A stretch of DNA of 64,000 nucleotides, from NCBI GenBank assembly GCA_041737835.1, contig JBGSQY010000021.1. One strand, written 5' to 3'. Source of the stretch: Bythopirellula sp041737835. GTDB lineage: Bacteria > Planctomycetota > Planctomycetia > Pirellulales > Lacipirellulaceae. A model generated the notes under the pieces. The model was not told where the DNA came from. It saw only the letters and a program-made list of their open reading frames with translations, and searched no databases. Positions 38,301 through 45,908 of the stretch are shown here, in pieces. The position numbers and the translations under genes were made by a program. Each line of letters starts with the position of its first letter. The stretch's first letter is position 1.

Positions 38301-38395
38301 TCGTCGACCGCACGATTCCCGTCGCGTTCGAGCCGGGGGCCAACCACAACATCGGCGAGATGATCCGCCTCCGGCGGAAGATCAAGACGGAGTAG
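32249..38395 (+). CDS. Giant GspK-like pseudopilus protein
   Basis: About 2048 residues. A basic leader with the repeat-derived SLLTSRNSSR precedes a single membrane segment (RRGVLLLVILGMLTLFLMIGTAFIM) of prepilin/GspK type. The vast outer domain is rich in Asn, Asp and Pro with acidic loops such as DDDNNGVVDEPGED and DLDGDGTLSMTEQNF. Near the end, REPGKVNINTL recalls the NINT motif of GspK, the large minor pseudopilin at the pseudopilus tip. GspK proteins are usually 300-400 residues, so this one is five times larger. AGAGG precedes the ATG pair at 32249/32252. It is the last gene of the pseudopilin operon. Confidence 0.72.
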   Translation: MMIVKKRHSRGPRNEARMSRGTRGSLLTSRNSSRRGVLLLVILGMLTLFLMIGTAFIMSGNQYRRANKTYSKVGEAKNLQASQDGFLTEVINQIIRDTANQNSSLRFHSLLRDLYGMEGLVATILPNSAGFAGTTPNFLPAPYTPVGEVTGQQFIEFRFATTDVAPYFDLQGIPHSQSMPAPLNGTVQSLPVADSALNGSILTFLDGPAKGKSTRIVGYFNNPTNNIVSLRTLNVTSPDGIALLDPSVINGSRILINGRPFNGTGAGYNPDPTLAANDPKSGAKERVVFPSGTPEFEIALMPNAPFFNAANLVVNGTANYFHPQWTTLTPVQQQTLFNSLGFEGLGGSDESYDAPDFQNMFLAWTAPNPGETAIYDFNAPEHTVLTDPGIDREFGYNGNPDDDNGDGNPGDGNDGDDDRSLVIPSFHRPELIHYWAKHPTFFSTPGKVWEQSTLGEAYPMLRKVLLRPNWLDHPDFTGSNPELAACVNDRQRLARMIYGPWDVDNDMDRVRDSVWVDFGAPVMVGSKGRLVKPLAAIMVLDMDGRLNVNAHGTRELAGIGGGAVVPDPLINPVTGTTWNQVPRGQGFGVAEIDLGQLLNANTYERLMRGESRNIDNDADPDLFLAGRYGLTDLIKIDDEPGTKNAFELSAQLKMQGFPFQADSSPIVARSNFGTLPDLRSRYRTALNDFGQFVTTWTPADSNAHSLVEDNPYELDLSTTGARGDGTSVDNPFSVAELERLLRAYDLDAGTLSPRLFELLKGDQPNVPLNDLNIWRTLLTTDSYDLPEPGVQLPSWVRFGLNNAKEAAGNAQSDDFDNVMGRQPINATFADLVEYRLRISQNPPWHVSQDAANPTRLPIIQRQMRMLIAPEMMAGLKLDLNRPIGNGKDDDNNGVVDEPGEDEGPFWQFDDARLNPNEAANTAKDAFRSAAGAFQNAIDLDGDGTLSMTEQNFSNPTTHIGRVNLHNYRRQLLARHLYVLAYALVDPFQLNTSGTLPQASKIKARQLAQWAINAVDFRDPDNIMTAFEYDENPFDGWGVDGNAANTFGPDNTQGNADDDVANQRAVVWGLERPDLLITETLAWHDRRTTDTAREEIDPLYIGTRTEPGTLEDSDPKKRDPHLDSQYRPKGAAFIELYNPNAASGGASADTHAVQGFNINSNQPNVVPGQDLGVNLSAVAVDPDNNSRRSPVWRIQVVRNRKKDGLTYGPDLNPMLLFYDPEDRESLPAVNRPEVDRTIYFAPTDTVIQNLSPQYPVGYGFPDNSYQSLDSTDGVEFFTDLGIRPVRPGSYLVVGSGDETAPDSGIFRSPVGLTFVNNNPVQSGKIGRRIELRADVDLNNTAGASPAPVAVFNSATDASPRKTPAYNSHQYVADVAIINRVIDRTRDGTVQGPADRAFTFSEPANGYPTRLPNLGSLWSTTNIPSGGPEVEGWYVNGPNSSTPLPFDIPLDDNETAVRPLDPDLKNYGTVQGYRWIYLQRLANPLLPFNPERGEPGHDQNRPVNPYMTIDHSSVNLSVFNGMINSAIVQNSVNPESNFGASPAISGELSSVERGWRNDPADLAKTLYNAQNKTNVPTSHNNANPYNVETSGKRPRDNGRFPAGSGHFFNAMPDCSLGHLNQGFTQNYVGGDKVTPNQPFPWLTWNNRPFANAGELLFVPAMRSSQLLRAFSLLAAGNAAGTVDSNLKNEVFSGRVNTPINTYGNKYFPLFVKYLPIKDGPFGHLMNFFRTQSSNNTPTGDGIAGLHRVLDFVSVPSMYVGNETWLNPMAFGSTPVTSPLDPRYGLQPPFNKIASRREPGKVNINTLANGAVWHGLFHGSAKRDGTSSGHPVMDDDGFASVRRGYGTLGDGPTTLNANSPTLFANPFRPGSTGGFVPLPALLRNETESTFMRTTGQAPLNNSTPIPQSDPVGVPLFSADVTETTNATAYKHRDSNRNPYFRYSPISRLSSITTTRSNVFAIWVTVGFFEVEEVEPWSAVADKARYGNDPEVYNRVYPDGYRFGKEAGIETGEVERVREFAIVDRTIPVAFEPGANHNIGEMIRLRRKIKTE

Positions 38396-38398
38396 TGC

Positions 38399-38529
38399 TG
38401 GGGACTGGAGATTTGGGGCTCGGGTTTTAGGGCTAAGGCAGTAAGTGGATTGCGAAATGACCAGAGGGGAGACGAATAATCGGTATATTTCTCACCCCAG
38501 TCCCCCAATTCCTAGTCTCTAATCCCTCG
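38399..38529. repeat. Inverted repeat CTGGGGACTGG...CCAGTCCCC
   Basis: The left arm (38399-38432, CTGGGGACTGGAGATTTGGG) faces a right arm (38495-38529, CACCCCAGTCCCCCAATTCC). It has the same make-up as the repeat at 26750-26820 and closes the pseudopilin operon on its 3' side, possibly aiding termination. Confidence 0.6.
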
Positions 38530-38674
38530 CTAATAACGACTTACGACTAATACCTAACGACTATTTTATTGACACCCTCGCGGGCCGTGAGGATGATAGA
38601 AGGTGGTAGAGTGGGCGCTCTGCCGATTGGTCCTTGGGCAGGATCAATCCCTAATTTAATGAGAAGAGGGATTC

Positions 38675-40582
38675 ATGCTTACGAATTTTCGACGGATTCA
38701 TTTTCAATTTTCGCCGCTCCACCTGTTAGCCGCCCTGCTTGCGGTTGGCATCATGGGAGGATTTGCTGCGACGTCTCACGCAGAGGTGGTCGCGTTCGGC
38801 GACGTAGATCCGGATACTGATCCTGATCTGCCGCTGTTCGGTAGCCCGCTTGATGGCAGCGATCAGCCGATTCCGACGGATTTAATTACCGTCGGCACTG
38901 GTGAAGACGGTATCGGACGGTTGGTGATTGACGTGCCGGCCTTCACTTTGCCCTTGGTCTCTCAGGGCACCAATGCCGACACGATTGGTGCCATCGTCGG
39001 CGAAGGACCGAGTGCGATCGGCGAAGTCGTCATCACGGGACTTGGGTCCGAATGGGAAGTGCGTGGAACGTCGATCATCGGCGATCAAGGCTTGGCATTC
39101 ATGTCGCTCTTGGCGGGGGCACGCTTCATTAGCACAGATGCTGATGACGGTAGCGGTTCACCCGTGGCTGATAGTGCGTTCTTGTATTTGGGATATCAGA
39201 GCGGCTCGGCTGCAATCGTTACGGTCGACGGGTTTGGTTCGCGTTTGCAGTCGACGTATCTGATGGTGGGTCGCGAAGGGGATGGTTCGATTATCGTCAC
39301 CAACCGTGGCAACATGGTTACGATTGGTGATGCCACGATTGGCGTGGCTGATCCCGATTTTGATCCGGTGAGTCCGTTTCTCTCGGTCTCGCAACCGACG
39401 GGGCGCGTGACAGTTACTGGTCTTGGCTCACGCTGGACCACGCAGAGTAGCTTGACGATTGGAGATGATTTGACAGACACCGACGAACAAGGTTTCGGCG
39501 TGTTGGAGATTAGCGATCAAGCCATCGTGCAGGTTGGTAATTACACAACTCAAAGTCCTTTTGAAGAAGATGAGTTGATTATCAATACCAACGGTCGCGT
39601 GGAACTTGCCGGGGGAACCTTGCGCGTCCAAACGGGGACATCTGTCACGAATCAGACACCCATCTTGAATAATGGCGTCATCAAAGGCGACGGCATGATC
39701 GACGGCTTGCTCGCTATCTTGCCGGAAGGCGAACTCCGCAACGCGGCCAGCACGGCCAATCTTCGGGAAGAGCTGATTGTGACGGGACTCGTGGATAATT
39801 TCGGCACCATTGAATCGTTGGGGGGTGAAATGGAGTTTCTCTCCGAAGTTGTGAATAACTTCGAGATCGTCGCCCGCGATGCCGTGATGCGATTTCCCGC
39901 TGGACTTGAGAACAACGGCACGATCACCGTTGGTGGCAATACGACGATCCATGGACCAATCGATTTCGGGGGTGGCGGCGATTTGTTGGTAATGTCCGAT
40001 AGTGCCACATTGGTTGTGGGTGATTTAACGTTCTCAGCCGGGAACGTGCTGGGCCTGACCGTCGGACCAGAAGCGGGCACGCTCGACGTGACCGGTGCCA
40101 TCGATCTGGGCAACGCGACGTTGTCGCTCGATTATTCGGCCGGCATTTTTCCGCAAGCGGGTGATACCTATCAGATTCTGTCCGCTTCGGATGGAATCTT
40201 TGGAACGTTTGCGAGTCCCACGGCAACCGCCGGTGGCGGCATCTGGGATATTACCGTCGACACCAACCGTGTGTTGGCCACCTTCACGGGACTGGCCCCC
40301 ACGCCCCTCGGTGCCGACTTCAACGGCGATGGCATCGTCAATGGAGCCGACCTGTTGATTTGGCAGGATAATTATGGCCGGACTTCGCCACCCGATTTGA
40401 GCGCCTTCGGTGATGCGGACGGCGATGGCGACGTCGATGGCCGGGACTTCCTGCTCATTCAGAGTCGTTGGGGCCTGCCAGGGGCGTTGGTTGCCGATTT
40501 GGTTTCCGTGCCCGAACCTTCGTCAATGGTGTTGCTGCTGTCGCTGGTCGGCGGCTTCGCGGTTCGTCGGAAACGCTCTTAA
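38675..40582 (+). CDS. Secreted PEP-CTERM protein with T5SS-type repeats and dockerin
   Basis: A 635-residue exported protein with an N-terminal signal segment (LHLLAALLAVGIMGGFAATSHA). Repeats of the form VTVDGFGSRLQSTYLMVG / VTGLGSRWTTQSSLTIGD (about 120-290) match the 'T5SS/PEP-CTERM-associated' beta-helix repeat. A beta-rich region follows, then a two-loop dockerin-like segment (DFNGDGIVNGADLLIWQ, DADGDGDVDGRDFLL, about 545-600). The terminal PEP-CTERM signal is VPEPSSMVLLLSLVGG with RRKR. It is probably a surface adhesin or matrix component. AGAAGAGGG supports ATG 38675. Confidence 0.82.
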   Translation: MLTNFRRIHFQFSPLHLLAALLAVGIMGGFAATSHAEVVAFGDVDPDTDPDLPLFGSPLDGSDQPIPTDLITVGTGEDGIGRLVIDVPAFTLPLVSQGTNADTIGAIVGEGPSAIGEVVITGLGSEWEVRGTSIIGDQGLAFMSLLAGARFISTDADDGSGSPVADSAFLYLGYQSGSAAIVTVDGFGSRLQSTYLMVGREGDGSIIVTNRGNMVTIGDATIGVADPDFDPVSPFLSVSQPTGRVTVTGLGSRWTTQSSLTIGDDLTDTDEQGFGVLEISDQAIVQVGNYTTQSPFEEDELIINTNGRVELAGGTLRVQTGTSVTNQTPILNNGVIKGDGMIDGLLAILPEGELRNAASTANLREELIVTGLVDNFGTIESLGGEMEFLSEVVNNFEIVARDAVMRFPAGLENNGTITVGGNTTIHGPIDFGGGGDLLVMSDSATLVVGDLTFSAGNVLGLTVGPEAGTLDVTGAIDLGNATLSLDYSAGIFPQAGDTYQILSASDGIFGTFASPTATAGGGIWDITVDTNRVLATFTGLAPTPLGADFNGDGIVNGADLLIWQDNYGRTSPPDLSAFGDADGDGDVDGRDFLLIQSRWGLPGALVADLVSVPEPSSMVLLLSLVGGFAVRRKRS

Positions 40583-40617
40583 AAATAGAACGCAGATAAC
40601 ACGGATTTGCTAAGATT

Positions 40618-40680
40618 AGCCACGGAGTGCACAGAGGTCACAGAGTTAATTCTCTGTGTTGCTCTGTGAGCTCTGTGGCT
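40618..40680. repeat. Palindromic repeat, GCCACGGAG...CTCTGTGGC
   Basis: Outer arms AGCCACGGAG (40618) and CTCTGTGGCT (to 40680), inner CACAGAGTTAATTCTCTGTG. It lies between the beta-helix protein gene and the TlpA-like gene; the ATG at 40656 falls inside it and is not used as start. Confidence 0.75.
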
Positions 40681-40709
40681 TTTTCTATGAAATTACTTGG
40701 GTAGAAATC

Positions 40710-41273
40710 ATGGCAAATAAGAAGCCGGGGATTGGAATCGGCGAGATCGTCGGCATCGCGCTCATTCTAGTGGTGCTGGTGACGATCTTCCGCTCCGGCG
40801 GGGGCGCGACGAATCTGGTTCCCGTCGGCACGCAGCTGCCGGAGTTGATGGCCGAGGGCTGGTTGAATGTCGGCGAGCCGTCAGCGTCAGCGACCGGAGG
40901 TTCCGCAATTCCGACGCGGGAGAATCTGAAGGGCAAGGTCGTGCTCGTCGATTTTTGGGCGACGTGGTGCCCCCCTTGTCGGGCATCGATGCCGAAGCTG
41001 GCGAAGCTTTACGAAAAGTATCCCGAGCTGGGCGTCGAGTTCGTGGGGCTCACTCCCGAGGACGAATCGAGCCGCGCGAGCATCGAGCAGTTCGTCGGCA
41101 CGGTCAAGGGCTTCGATTGGCCGGTGGGTTACGGGGCGAATCCCACGCTCGACATGTTGGGCGTAGGCGTGCTACCCACGATGGTGGTCTTCGGCAAGGA
41201 CGGCCGCGCGACGTGGTCAAGCACGTCGACGAACGGCCTGGAAGCCGCGCTCGACGAGGCGCTCGCGCGGTAA
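40710..41273 (+). CDS. TlpA/ResA-like membrane-anchored thioredoxin
   Basis: A 187-residue thiol-disulfide oxidoreductase. It has an N-terminal membrane anchor (IGEIVGIALILVVLVTIF), then a thioredoxin fold with the active site WCPPC (VDFWATWCPPCRASMPKL, about residues 90-107) and a cis-Pro (GVLPTMVVFG). It faces the periplasm and probably reduces disulfides for cytochrome c maturation or repairs exported proteins. ATG 40710 avoids the upstream start that lies in the palindrome. A redox partner gene is not adjacent. Confidence 0.88.
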   Translation: MANKKPGIGIGEIVGIALILVVLVTIFRSGGGATNLVPVGTQLPELMAEGWLNVGEPSASATGGSAIPTRENLKGKVVLVDFWATWCPPCRASMPKLAKLYEKYPELGVEFVGLTPEDESSRASIEQFVGTVKGFDWPVGYGANPTLDMLGVGVLPTMVVFGKDGRATWSSTSTNGLEAALDEALAR

Positions 41274-41280
41274 GAGATTT

Positions 41281-41365
41281 ACCACGAAATACTCTAAAGA
41301 CACGAAATAAGAATTAATTCAAATACCTATTCAATTTCTTTCGTGTAGTTCGTGTCTTTCGTGGT
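41281..41365. repeat. Palindromic repeat, ACCACGAA...TTCGTGGT
   Basis: ACCACGAA (41281) and TTCGTGGT (to 41365) enclose further GACACGAAA/TTTCGTGT pairs. It overlaps the stop codon of the minus-strand transglutaminase gene by one base, between two convergent genes, so it may serve as a bidirectional terminator. Confidence 0.8.
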
Positions 41366-42519
41366 TAGAAACTCTGTTCTGGCATCGCCTCGAGTCCACC
41401 GGTCGGACGGTCGAGCATTTCGCGGATGTAGCGAACCTTGGGTTTGCCGCTGCCGGGGACCGGCTTGCCGATCAGGTAGTCGCTGGCGTAGCGCAAGGGA
41501 TCGCGGGGGCGTTCGGGGACGTCGAAGTTGTCGCCCTTCTGCATGATCACGCGCGCCGTGGGCATCTCGCCAAAGGCTCGCATGCCGCTCGATTCGCAGG
41601 GGAACCAGTGCAGGTTGCCTTCGGCGTCTTGCAGGCAGAATTCTGGGTATTGGTGCTCGTGGACCCAAACCATCCGCGCCGGAATTTTGTCGGCCCGCAA
41701 TAACGCCACGAACAAGGCACTCACGTCGTGACAGTCGCCCTTGCCGCGCTGCAAGGTTTCGACCGCGCTGTGGTCTTCGCCTTCTTCGTATTCGATATTC
41801 TGTTGCACGTAGTCGTAGATTTTTTCGATCCGCTGCCAGGTCGTCATGTTGGCGGGATCAATTTCGTCGGCGACTTTTTCTTCGGCCGACTCGGCGGTTT
41901 CAACTTTGTCGTCGAACACGGTGATTTCGACCGCATCGCTGTTGGTTTCTTCTTCGTCCTCTTTTTCGTTGGACTTCTTCTTATCGGGCTTCGGCTCGGC
42001 GAAGATCTCTTTGAGCGTGCGGCGAATCTTGCCATGGCTGGATTGAATGTACGGGCTGCGACCGAGATAGCGTTTGAGATCGCGGTCGGGCTTTTTCGGA
42101 GGAACCAACTCGGCCGTGAGCTTCTCATCCGGCGGCAGGATCTTTTTGGTGCGGACTTCAAACGTCAGCAGCGCGTGCGCTTCAACCCCGCCCGGAAGGT
42201 ACGGGATATTGATCACCATCTGCCGGGCACCTTTGTTGAGAACGCGGTAGTCGACCGAGTCAATCTCCGGCGAGATATCTTCGTCGATGACGAGCACTTC
42301 CTGTTCGTCGCATTCAAAGGGGACCGCCACCATCGCGATGACGTCTTTCACAGGACCGGCAATGGCCGTGACCGAGGCGCCGACTTTGTAGCGCACGGCG
42401 ACGGTGTCGCCATATTGGCGGTAGGGATCGGCCGCGGTGTCGGTTGCAGTGAGTTGGGCAAATGCGACTTGAGTGAAAACCAGCGCAAGCCAACAGGCGA
42501 AGAACAATCGTGCAAACAT
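41365..42519 (-). CDS. Exported transglutaminase-like protein
   Basis: A 384-residue exported protein with a signal peptide (MFARLFFACWLALVFTQVAFA). A beta-rich N-domain and a strongly acidic linker (KEDEEETNSD, near 188-220) precede the transglutaminase core: catalytic Cys in GKGDCHDVSALFVALLR, followed by KIPARMVWVHEHQYPE and LHWFPCE, giving the Cys/His order of the papain-like superfamily. It may act as a protease or cross-linker in the periplasm. There is no operon partner on this strand. Confidence 0.85.
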   Translation of the reverse strand: MFARLFFACWLALVFTQVAFAQLTATDTAADPYRQYGDTVAVRYKVGASVTAIAGPVKDVIAMVAVPFECDEQEVLVIDEDISPEIDSVDYRVLNKGARQMVINIPYLPGGVEAHALLTFEVRTKKILPPDEKLTAELVPPKKPDRDLKRYLGRSPYIQSSHGKIRRTLKEIFAEPKPDKKKSNEKEDEEETNSDAVEITVFDDKVETAESAEEKVADEIDPANMTTWQRIEKIYDYVQQNIEYEEGEDHSAVETLQRGKGDCHDVSALFVALLRADKIPARMVWVHEHQYPEFCLQDAEGNLHWFPCESSGMRAFGEMPTARVIMQKGDNFDVPERPRDPLRYASDYLIGKPVPGSGKPKVRYIREMLDRPTGGLEAMPEQSF

Positions 42520-42608
42520 CGGTTTCTCTGTTCAGGAGTGATGGAGCTACCTTTAATTGTAGCTTGGAACAATTCCAGAAACCGAGCTTCTCGGCCAGCA
42601 ATAGCCAC

Positions 42609-42653
42609 AAAAAAACCCGCTCGACCGTGTTCAGGATGGCACGGCCGAGCGGG
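42609..42653 (-). terminator. Rho-independent terminator of the Cys-rich protein gene
   Basis: CCCGCTCGACCGTG (42616-42629) pairs with CACGGCCGAGCGGG (42640-42653) with one mismatch. On the minus strand it is followed by seven T. It lies about 140 bases past the stop of the minus-strand gene. Confidence 0.85.
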
Positions 42654-42790
42654 CGCAAGATAGGTTTGCACGTTGATTCGTCGCCAGGACTGCGGAGGGG
42701 ACGCAGCTTGGCGATTGCTCGGCGTGCGCGGCAGACCCAGCGATTGGGTGGTGGGAGCTTGAGCTCTCTGCAGCAGTCACGCGGAGCGGC

Positions 42791-43336
42791 TTAGTTTTCG
42801 TCGGTCGACTTCGCGGGTTCCGGGTAGTTCGCGCGGCTCGATGGTCCTGGATCAGGTCCAGTCAGCGGCGTTGTACTCGGTGGGCCGTAAGTCGTGCCGG
42901 GACTGAGCGACGGCTGCGGGGTAGCGGGCCCAATGGTGGTGCCACTTTCGTACCCGGTTGCAGGAGCCGCTCCTTCACAACATCCGCTGTCCATGTACCC
43001 ACCCGACCAGCTACCGGACGACTCGCAGCAAGGCGAGCACATCGAGGCGCACGGATCACAACAACAGGGGGGACACATCGGCACGCATTGCGGCACACAC
43101 TGTGGGACGCATTGGCAGTTGGGCTGCTGCATCATCATCTGCGGTGCGGGTGCGATCATCTGGGGCTGGACATACGGGGTTCCCAACGCGACGGGGGTGG
43201 CCATCGTTGTCGGGGGAACTGTCGTCGTACCACAAATGGATCCGCGGTGGAGCCAGTTACGGGTACGGCTACAGCAGCCGGTGTTGGCAGCCGTTACAGC
43301 GGCCAACGCCAGCGCAATCATTACATTCGCTCTCAT
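42791..43336 (-). CDS. Cysteine-rich exported protein
   Basis: A 181-residue protein that I do not recognise as a named family. A hydrophobic N-terminus (MRANVMIALALAAVTAAN) ends in TGCC, which may be an atypical lipobox. The centre has a dense CVPQ repeat (CQCVPQCVPQCVPMCPPCCC), giving about 17 Cys in all. The C-terminus is Pro/Gly/Ser/Thr-rich. Such Cys patterns suggest disulfide cross-linking in the cell envelope, which fits proteinaceous planctomycete walls; this is inference. ATG 43336 is supported by AAGGAG six bases upstream. Confidence 0.7.
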   Translation of the reverse strand: MRANVMIALALAAVTAANTGCCSRTRNWLHRGSICGTTTVPPTTMATPVALGTPYVQPQMIAPAPQMMMQQPNCQCVPQCVPQCVPMCPPCCCDPCASMCSPCCESSGSWSGGYMDSGCCEGAAPATGYESGTTIGPATPQPSLSPGTTYGPPSTTPLTGPDPGPSSRANYPEPAKSTDEN

Positions 43337-43749
43337 CGGAGTCTCCTTGGCACCCGTGGCGGGTGAAGTGTGGAGAGTTTCGTGGCGGGATTGTTGGTGG
43401 GGGTGCGATTGCAACGTTTGGTGCAATCGCACGGGTCTCGCAAGTGTGATCGAGTGGCCGTAAAGCCTTCCCAATCCTAAAACCAACTACGAAACATTAA
43501 GGTCAAGCAACTCTACAACACACCCAGCGATGTGCAAACGCAACACGAAAATTTTTTGCAACATTTTCCCGGCGCGCACGTTGAAAGAATGCTACATTTC
43601 TATAACCGCAGAGGACGGCCAAGGCACTCCCGTACGCCAAGGCCAAGCGGCACGATCCGACACAATGGAATGCGTCGTTCAGGCACGTTTTTCGTTGTGT
43701 TGCCGCTTCACATTTGGTGGAACTCCCGCGGCCGAAAACCTGAAGTTGG
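43337..43749. other. Divergent intergenic region, nothing recognised
   Basis: About 410 bases between the divergent Cys-rich protein gene and the hydrolase gene. It should hold two promoters. I see no clear RNA, repeat or operator. Confidence 0.35.
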
Positions 43750-44829
43750 ATGGAACCTCCCATGTTTGCGTTGATCCAATTGCGCCCAGCGATTGGCCGC
43801 CGCTTCGTCTCGTTATTTATGGCGGCCTGGTTACCGCTTGTTGCTGCGCCGTGTTTCGGCGCGTCGATTGCCGACCCTCCTGCGCCGCCGCAAGCCGACG
43901 AAATTTTGCTCATCAGCACCCGCAAACTCGGCACGACTTGCGACGCTAACCGCATGGACCGCGAGCTTGATTGCTGGCGGCTAACATTTGATGCCGCGGG
44001 GCAGCCGACCTGGGTGGCCTATGATTGGCACAATTTACAATTTCCTGCTAACGCCAAGCGACAGACCGTGATGTATGTCCACGGCAACCGCGTCTCGGAA
44101 GGGGTCGATGCCGCCGAAGGGATGGCCGTATATCAATCGCTGATTGGTGCCCGCCCCAGTGGGCTGCCGCTGCGTTACATTATTTGGTCTTGGCCATCGT
44201 CGCAAATTCCGGGTTTGATTAAGGACTATCAGGTCAAAGCGGTTCGCACGAACCCCGTGGCCTGGCAGTTGGCCTGGTTCTTGGATCAGCTTCCCGCGGA
44301 AACGCCCGTGGCCATGATGGGCTACAGCTACGGTGCTCGGGCCGTGAGCGGTGCAACCCATTTGTTGGGGGGAGGAACCTTAGGAACGCTCAAACTTGCG
44401 AAGCGACTGCATCCGAACCGTCCCCCGGTTCGGACGGCGTTGATGGCGGCCGCCTTCGATGCCGATTGGTTGCAGCCCGGCGAAGTTCATGAGAAAGCAC
44501 TCTCACAAGTGGAACGCATGGTCGTCGTTACCAACAAGCAAGACCCGGCCATGAAGTTCTTTAAGCTAAGCACCAAGAATAGCCGGATGGATGCCCTGGG
44601 ATTGGCGGGGATACCGCAGATTGAAAAGCTGGGCACGGCTGGCAAACGGGTGCAATATATTGATGTCACCCACGAGGTTGGCCGCAGCCACATCATTTAC
44701 GATTATTTGGCCGACACGCCCAAAATGAATCGCATGTGGGCCCAAATGATCGATGACGACGCCCGGCCGATTCAAGACCTGGCGATCCCAGCCTACGCGC
44801 ATTTGCGCACTGAAAGCACGCGGAAGTAG
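43750..44829 (+). CDS. Exported alpha/beta hydrolase
   Basis: A 359-residue protein. It has a signal-like N-terminus (FVSLFMAAWLPLVAAPCFG), then an alpha/beta hydrolase fold with the nucleophile elbow GYSYGA (Ser near residue 200) preceded by VMYVHGNRV. The His could be the one in DVTHEVGRSHII. The substrate is unknown; it is most like esterase/lipase members of the DUF900 type. The start could instead be the ATG at 43762, four codons downstream; neither has a strong ribosome site. The aminotransferase gene follows after 40 bases. Confidence 0.75.
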   Translation: MEPPMFALIQLRPAIGRRFVSLFMAAWLPLVAAPCFGASIADPPAPPQADEILLISTRKLGTTCDANRMDRELDCWRLTFDAAGQPTWVAYDWHNLQFPANAKRQTVMYVHGNRVSEGVDAAEGMAVYQSLIGARPSGLPLRYIIWSWPSSQIPGLIKDYQVKAVRTNPVAWQLAWFLDQLPAETPVAMMGYSYGARAVSGATHLLGGGTLGTLKLAKRLHPNRPPVRTALMAAAFDADWLQPGEVHEKALSQVERMVVVTNKQDPAMKFFKLSTKNSRMDALGLAGIPQIEKLGTAGKRVQYIDVTHEVGRSHIIYDYLADTPKMNRMWAQMIDDDARPIQDLAIPAYAHLRTESTRK

Positions 44830-44869
44830 CTTATTCCGCTCTCGGCCAAAGCCTGTCATAATCAGTCGC

Positions 44870-45769
44870 ATGAGCGACAGCGTGGCCTATTTCAATGGTG
44901 CCTGGATTCCGAACGCGGAGCTTGCCATTTCCGTTCAAGATTTGGGCTTCGTGCTGGGCGTCACGCTCACCGAAAAGTTGCGGACCTTTGGCGGCCGGCC
45001 TTATCTTGCTGAGGCTCATCTCGCGCGGATGCGCAATTCGCTCGAAATCGTTGGCTGGCACGCAGATCGACTTTGCGATGAAGCGGGTTGCGCGATTGAT
45101 GAATACATGACGCGCAATGCGTCTCTGATTGCCGAGGGGGACGACTGGAACATTTCGCTGTTCATTACTCCGGGTAAGTCGGCGGAAGCCTTGAGTCCCA
45201 CGGTCTGCGTGCATGGCTATCCGATTCCATTTCATCAGTGGGCGCACCAATTCGTCCAGGGTGTCGAAGCGGTGATCGTCGACGTGCGGCAGGTGCCGAC
45301 CAATTGTTGGCCAGCAGAATTGAAGTGTCGCAGCCGCATGCACTATTATCTGGCGGATCGACACGCCTTGAAAGCATCGCCCAACGCTCGGGCAATCTTG
45401 TTGGATCAAGATGGTTACGTCTGCGAAGGCTCGACAGCCAACGTGATCGCGTATTTCGCGAACCGTGGGTTGGTGACGCCACGAATCGAGAAAGTCCTTC
45501 CCGGTGTGAGTCAGCAAGTCATTTTCGATTTGGCGAAGCGGATGGGAATCACACACCAAGAAAGCGATCTGCAGCCCGCCGATTTGTCGCAGGCCGATGA
45601 GGTGTTTTTTGCCAGCACGTCGATTTGCCTGTTGCCGGTGGTGAATCTCGATGGCCTGCCGATCGGCAGCGGCCAGCCCGGGCCTATCTTTCAAAAGCTG
45701 CTCGCCGGTTGGTCCGAACAAGTCGGCGTCGACATCGCGGCCCAGGCCCAAAAGTTCGCGATTCGCTGA
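44870..45769 (+). CDS. Class IV aminotransferase (branched-chain/D-amino acid/ADC lyase type)
   Basis: A 299-residue PLP enzyme. The N-domain has AYFNGAWIPNAELAISVQDLGF, in the position of the family's 'D-x-G' entry motif. The PLP lysine is expected in ELKCRSRMHYYLADRHA (residue about 148), followed by CEGSTANV and the phosphate-binding EVFFASTS. The substrate (branched-chain amino acids, D-alanine or aminodeoxychorismate) cannot be chosen. ATG 44870 starts the conserved fold directly. It may be co-transcribed with the upstream hydrolase. Confidence 0.88.
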   Translation: MSDSVAYFNGAWIPNAELAISVQDLGFVLGVTLTEKLRTFGGRPYLAEAHLARMRNSLEIVGWHADRLCDEAGCAIDEYMTRNASLIAEGDDWNISLFITPGKSAEALSPTVCVHGYPIPFHQWAHQFVQGVEAVIVDVRQVPTNCWPAELKCRSRMHYYLADRHALKASPNARAILLDQDGYVCEGSTANVIAYFANRGLVTPRIEKVLPGVSQQVIFDLAKRMGITHQESDLQPADLSQADEVFFASTSICLLPVVNLDGLPIGSGQPGPIFQKLLAGWSEQVGVDIAAQAQKFAIR

Positions 45770-45908
45770 TTTTGAATCATCGCTTGCTAGTTGACTCAAT
45801 TACTACGGCCGGTTCCCCCTGTTGGGCGAATTGGTTAAAATCATGAATTCGCTTGATTTCATTGATTCGTGCCGTGGCCTTCGGGTTTGCGGCTGTTAAG
45901 GAAACACC

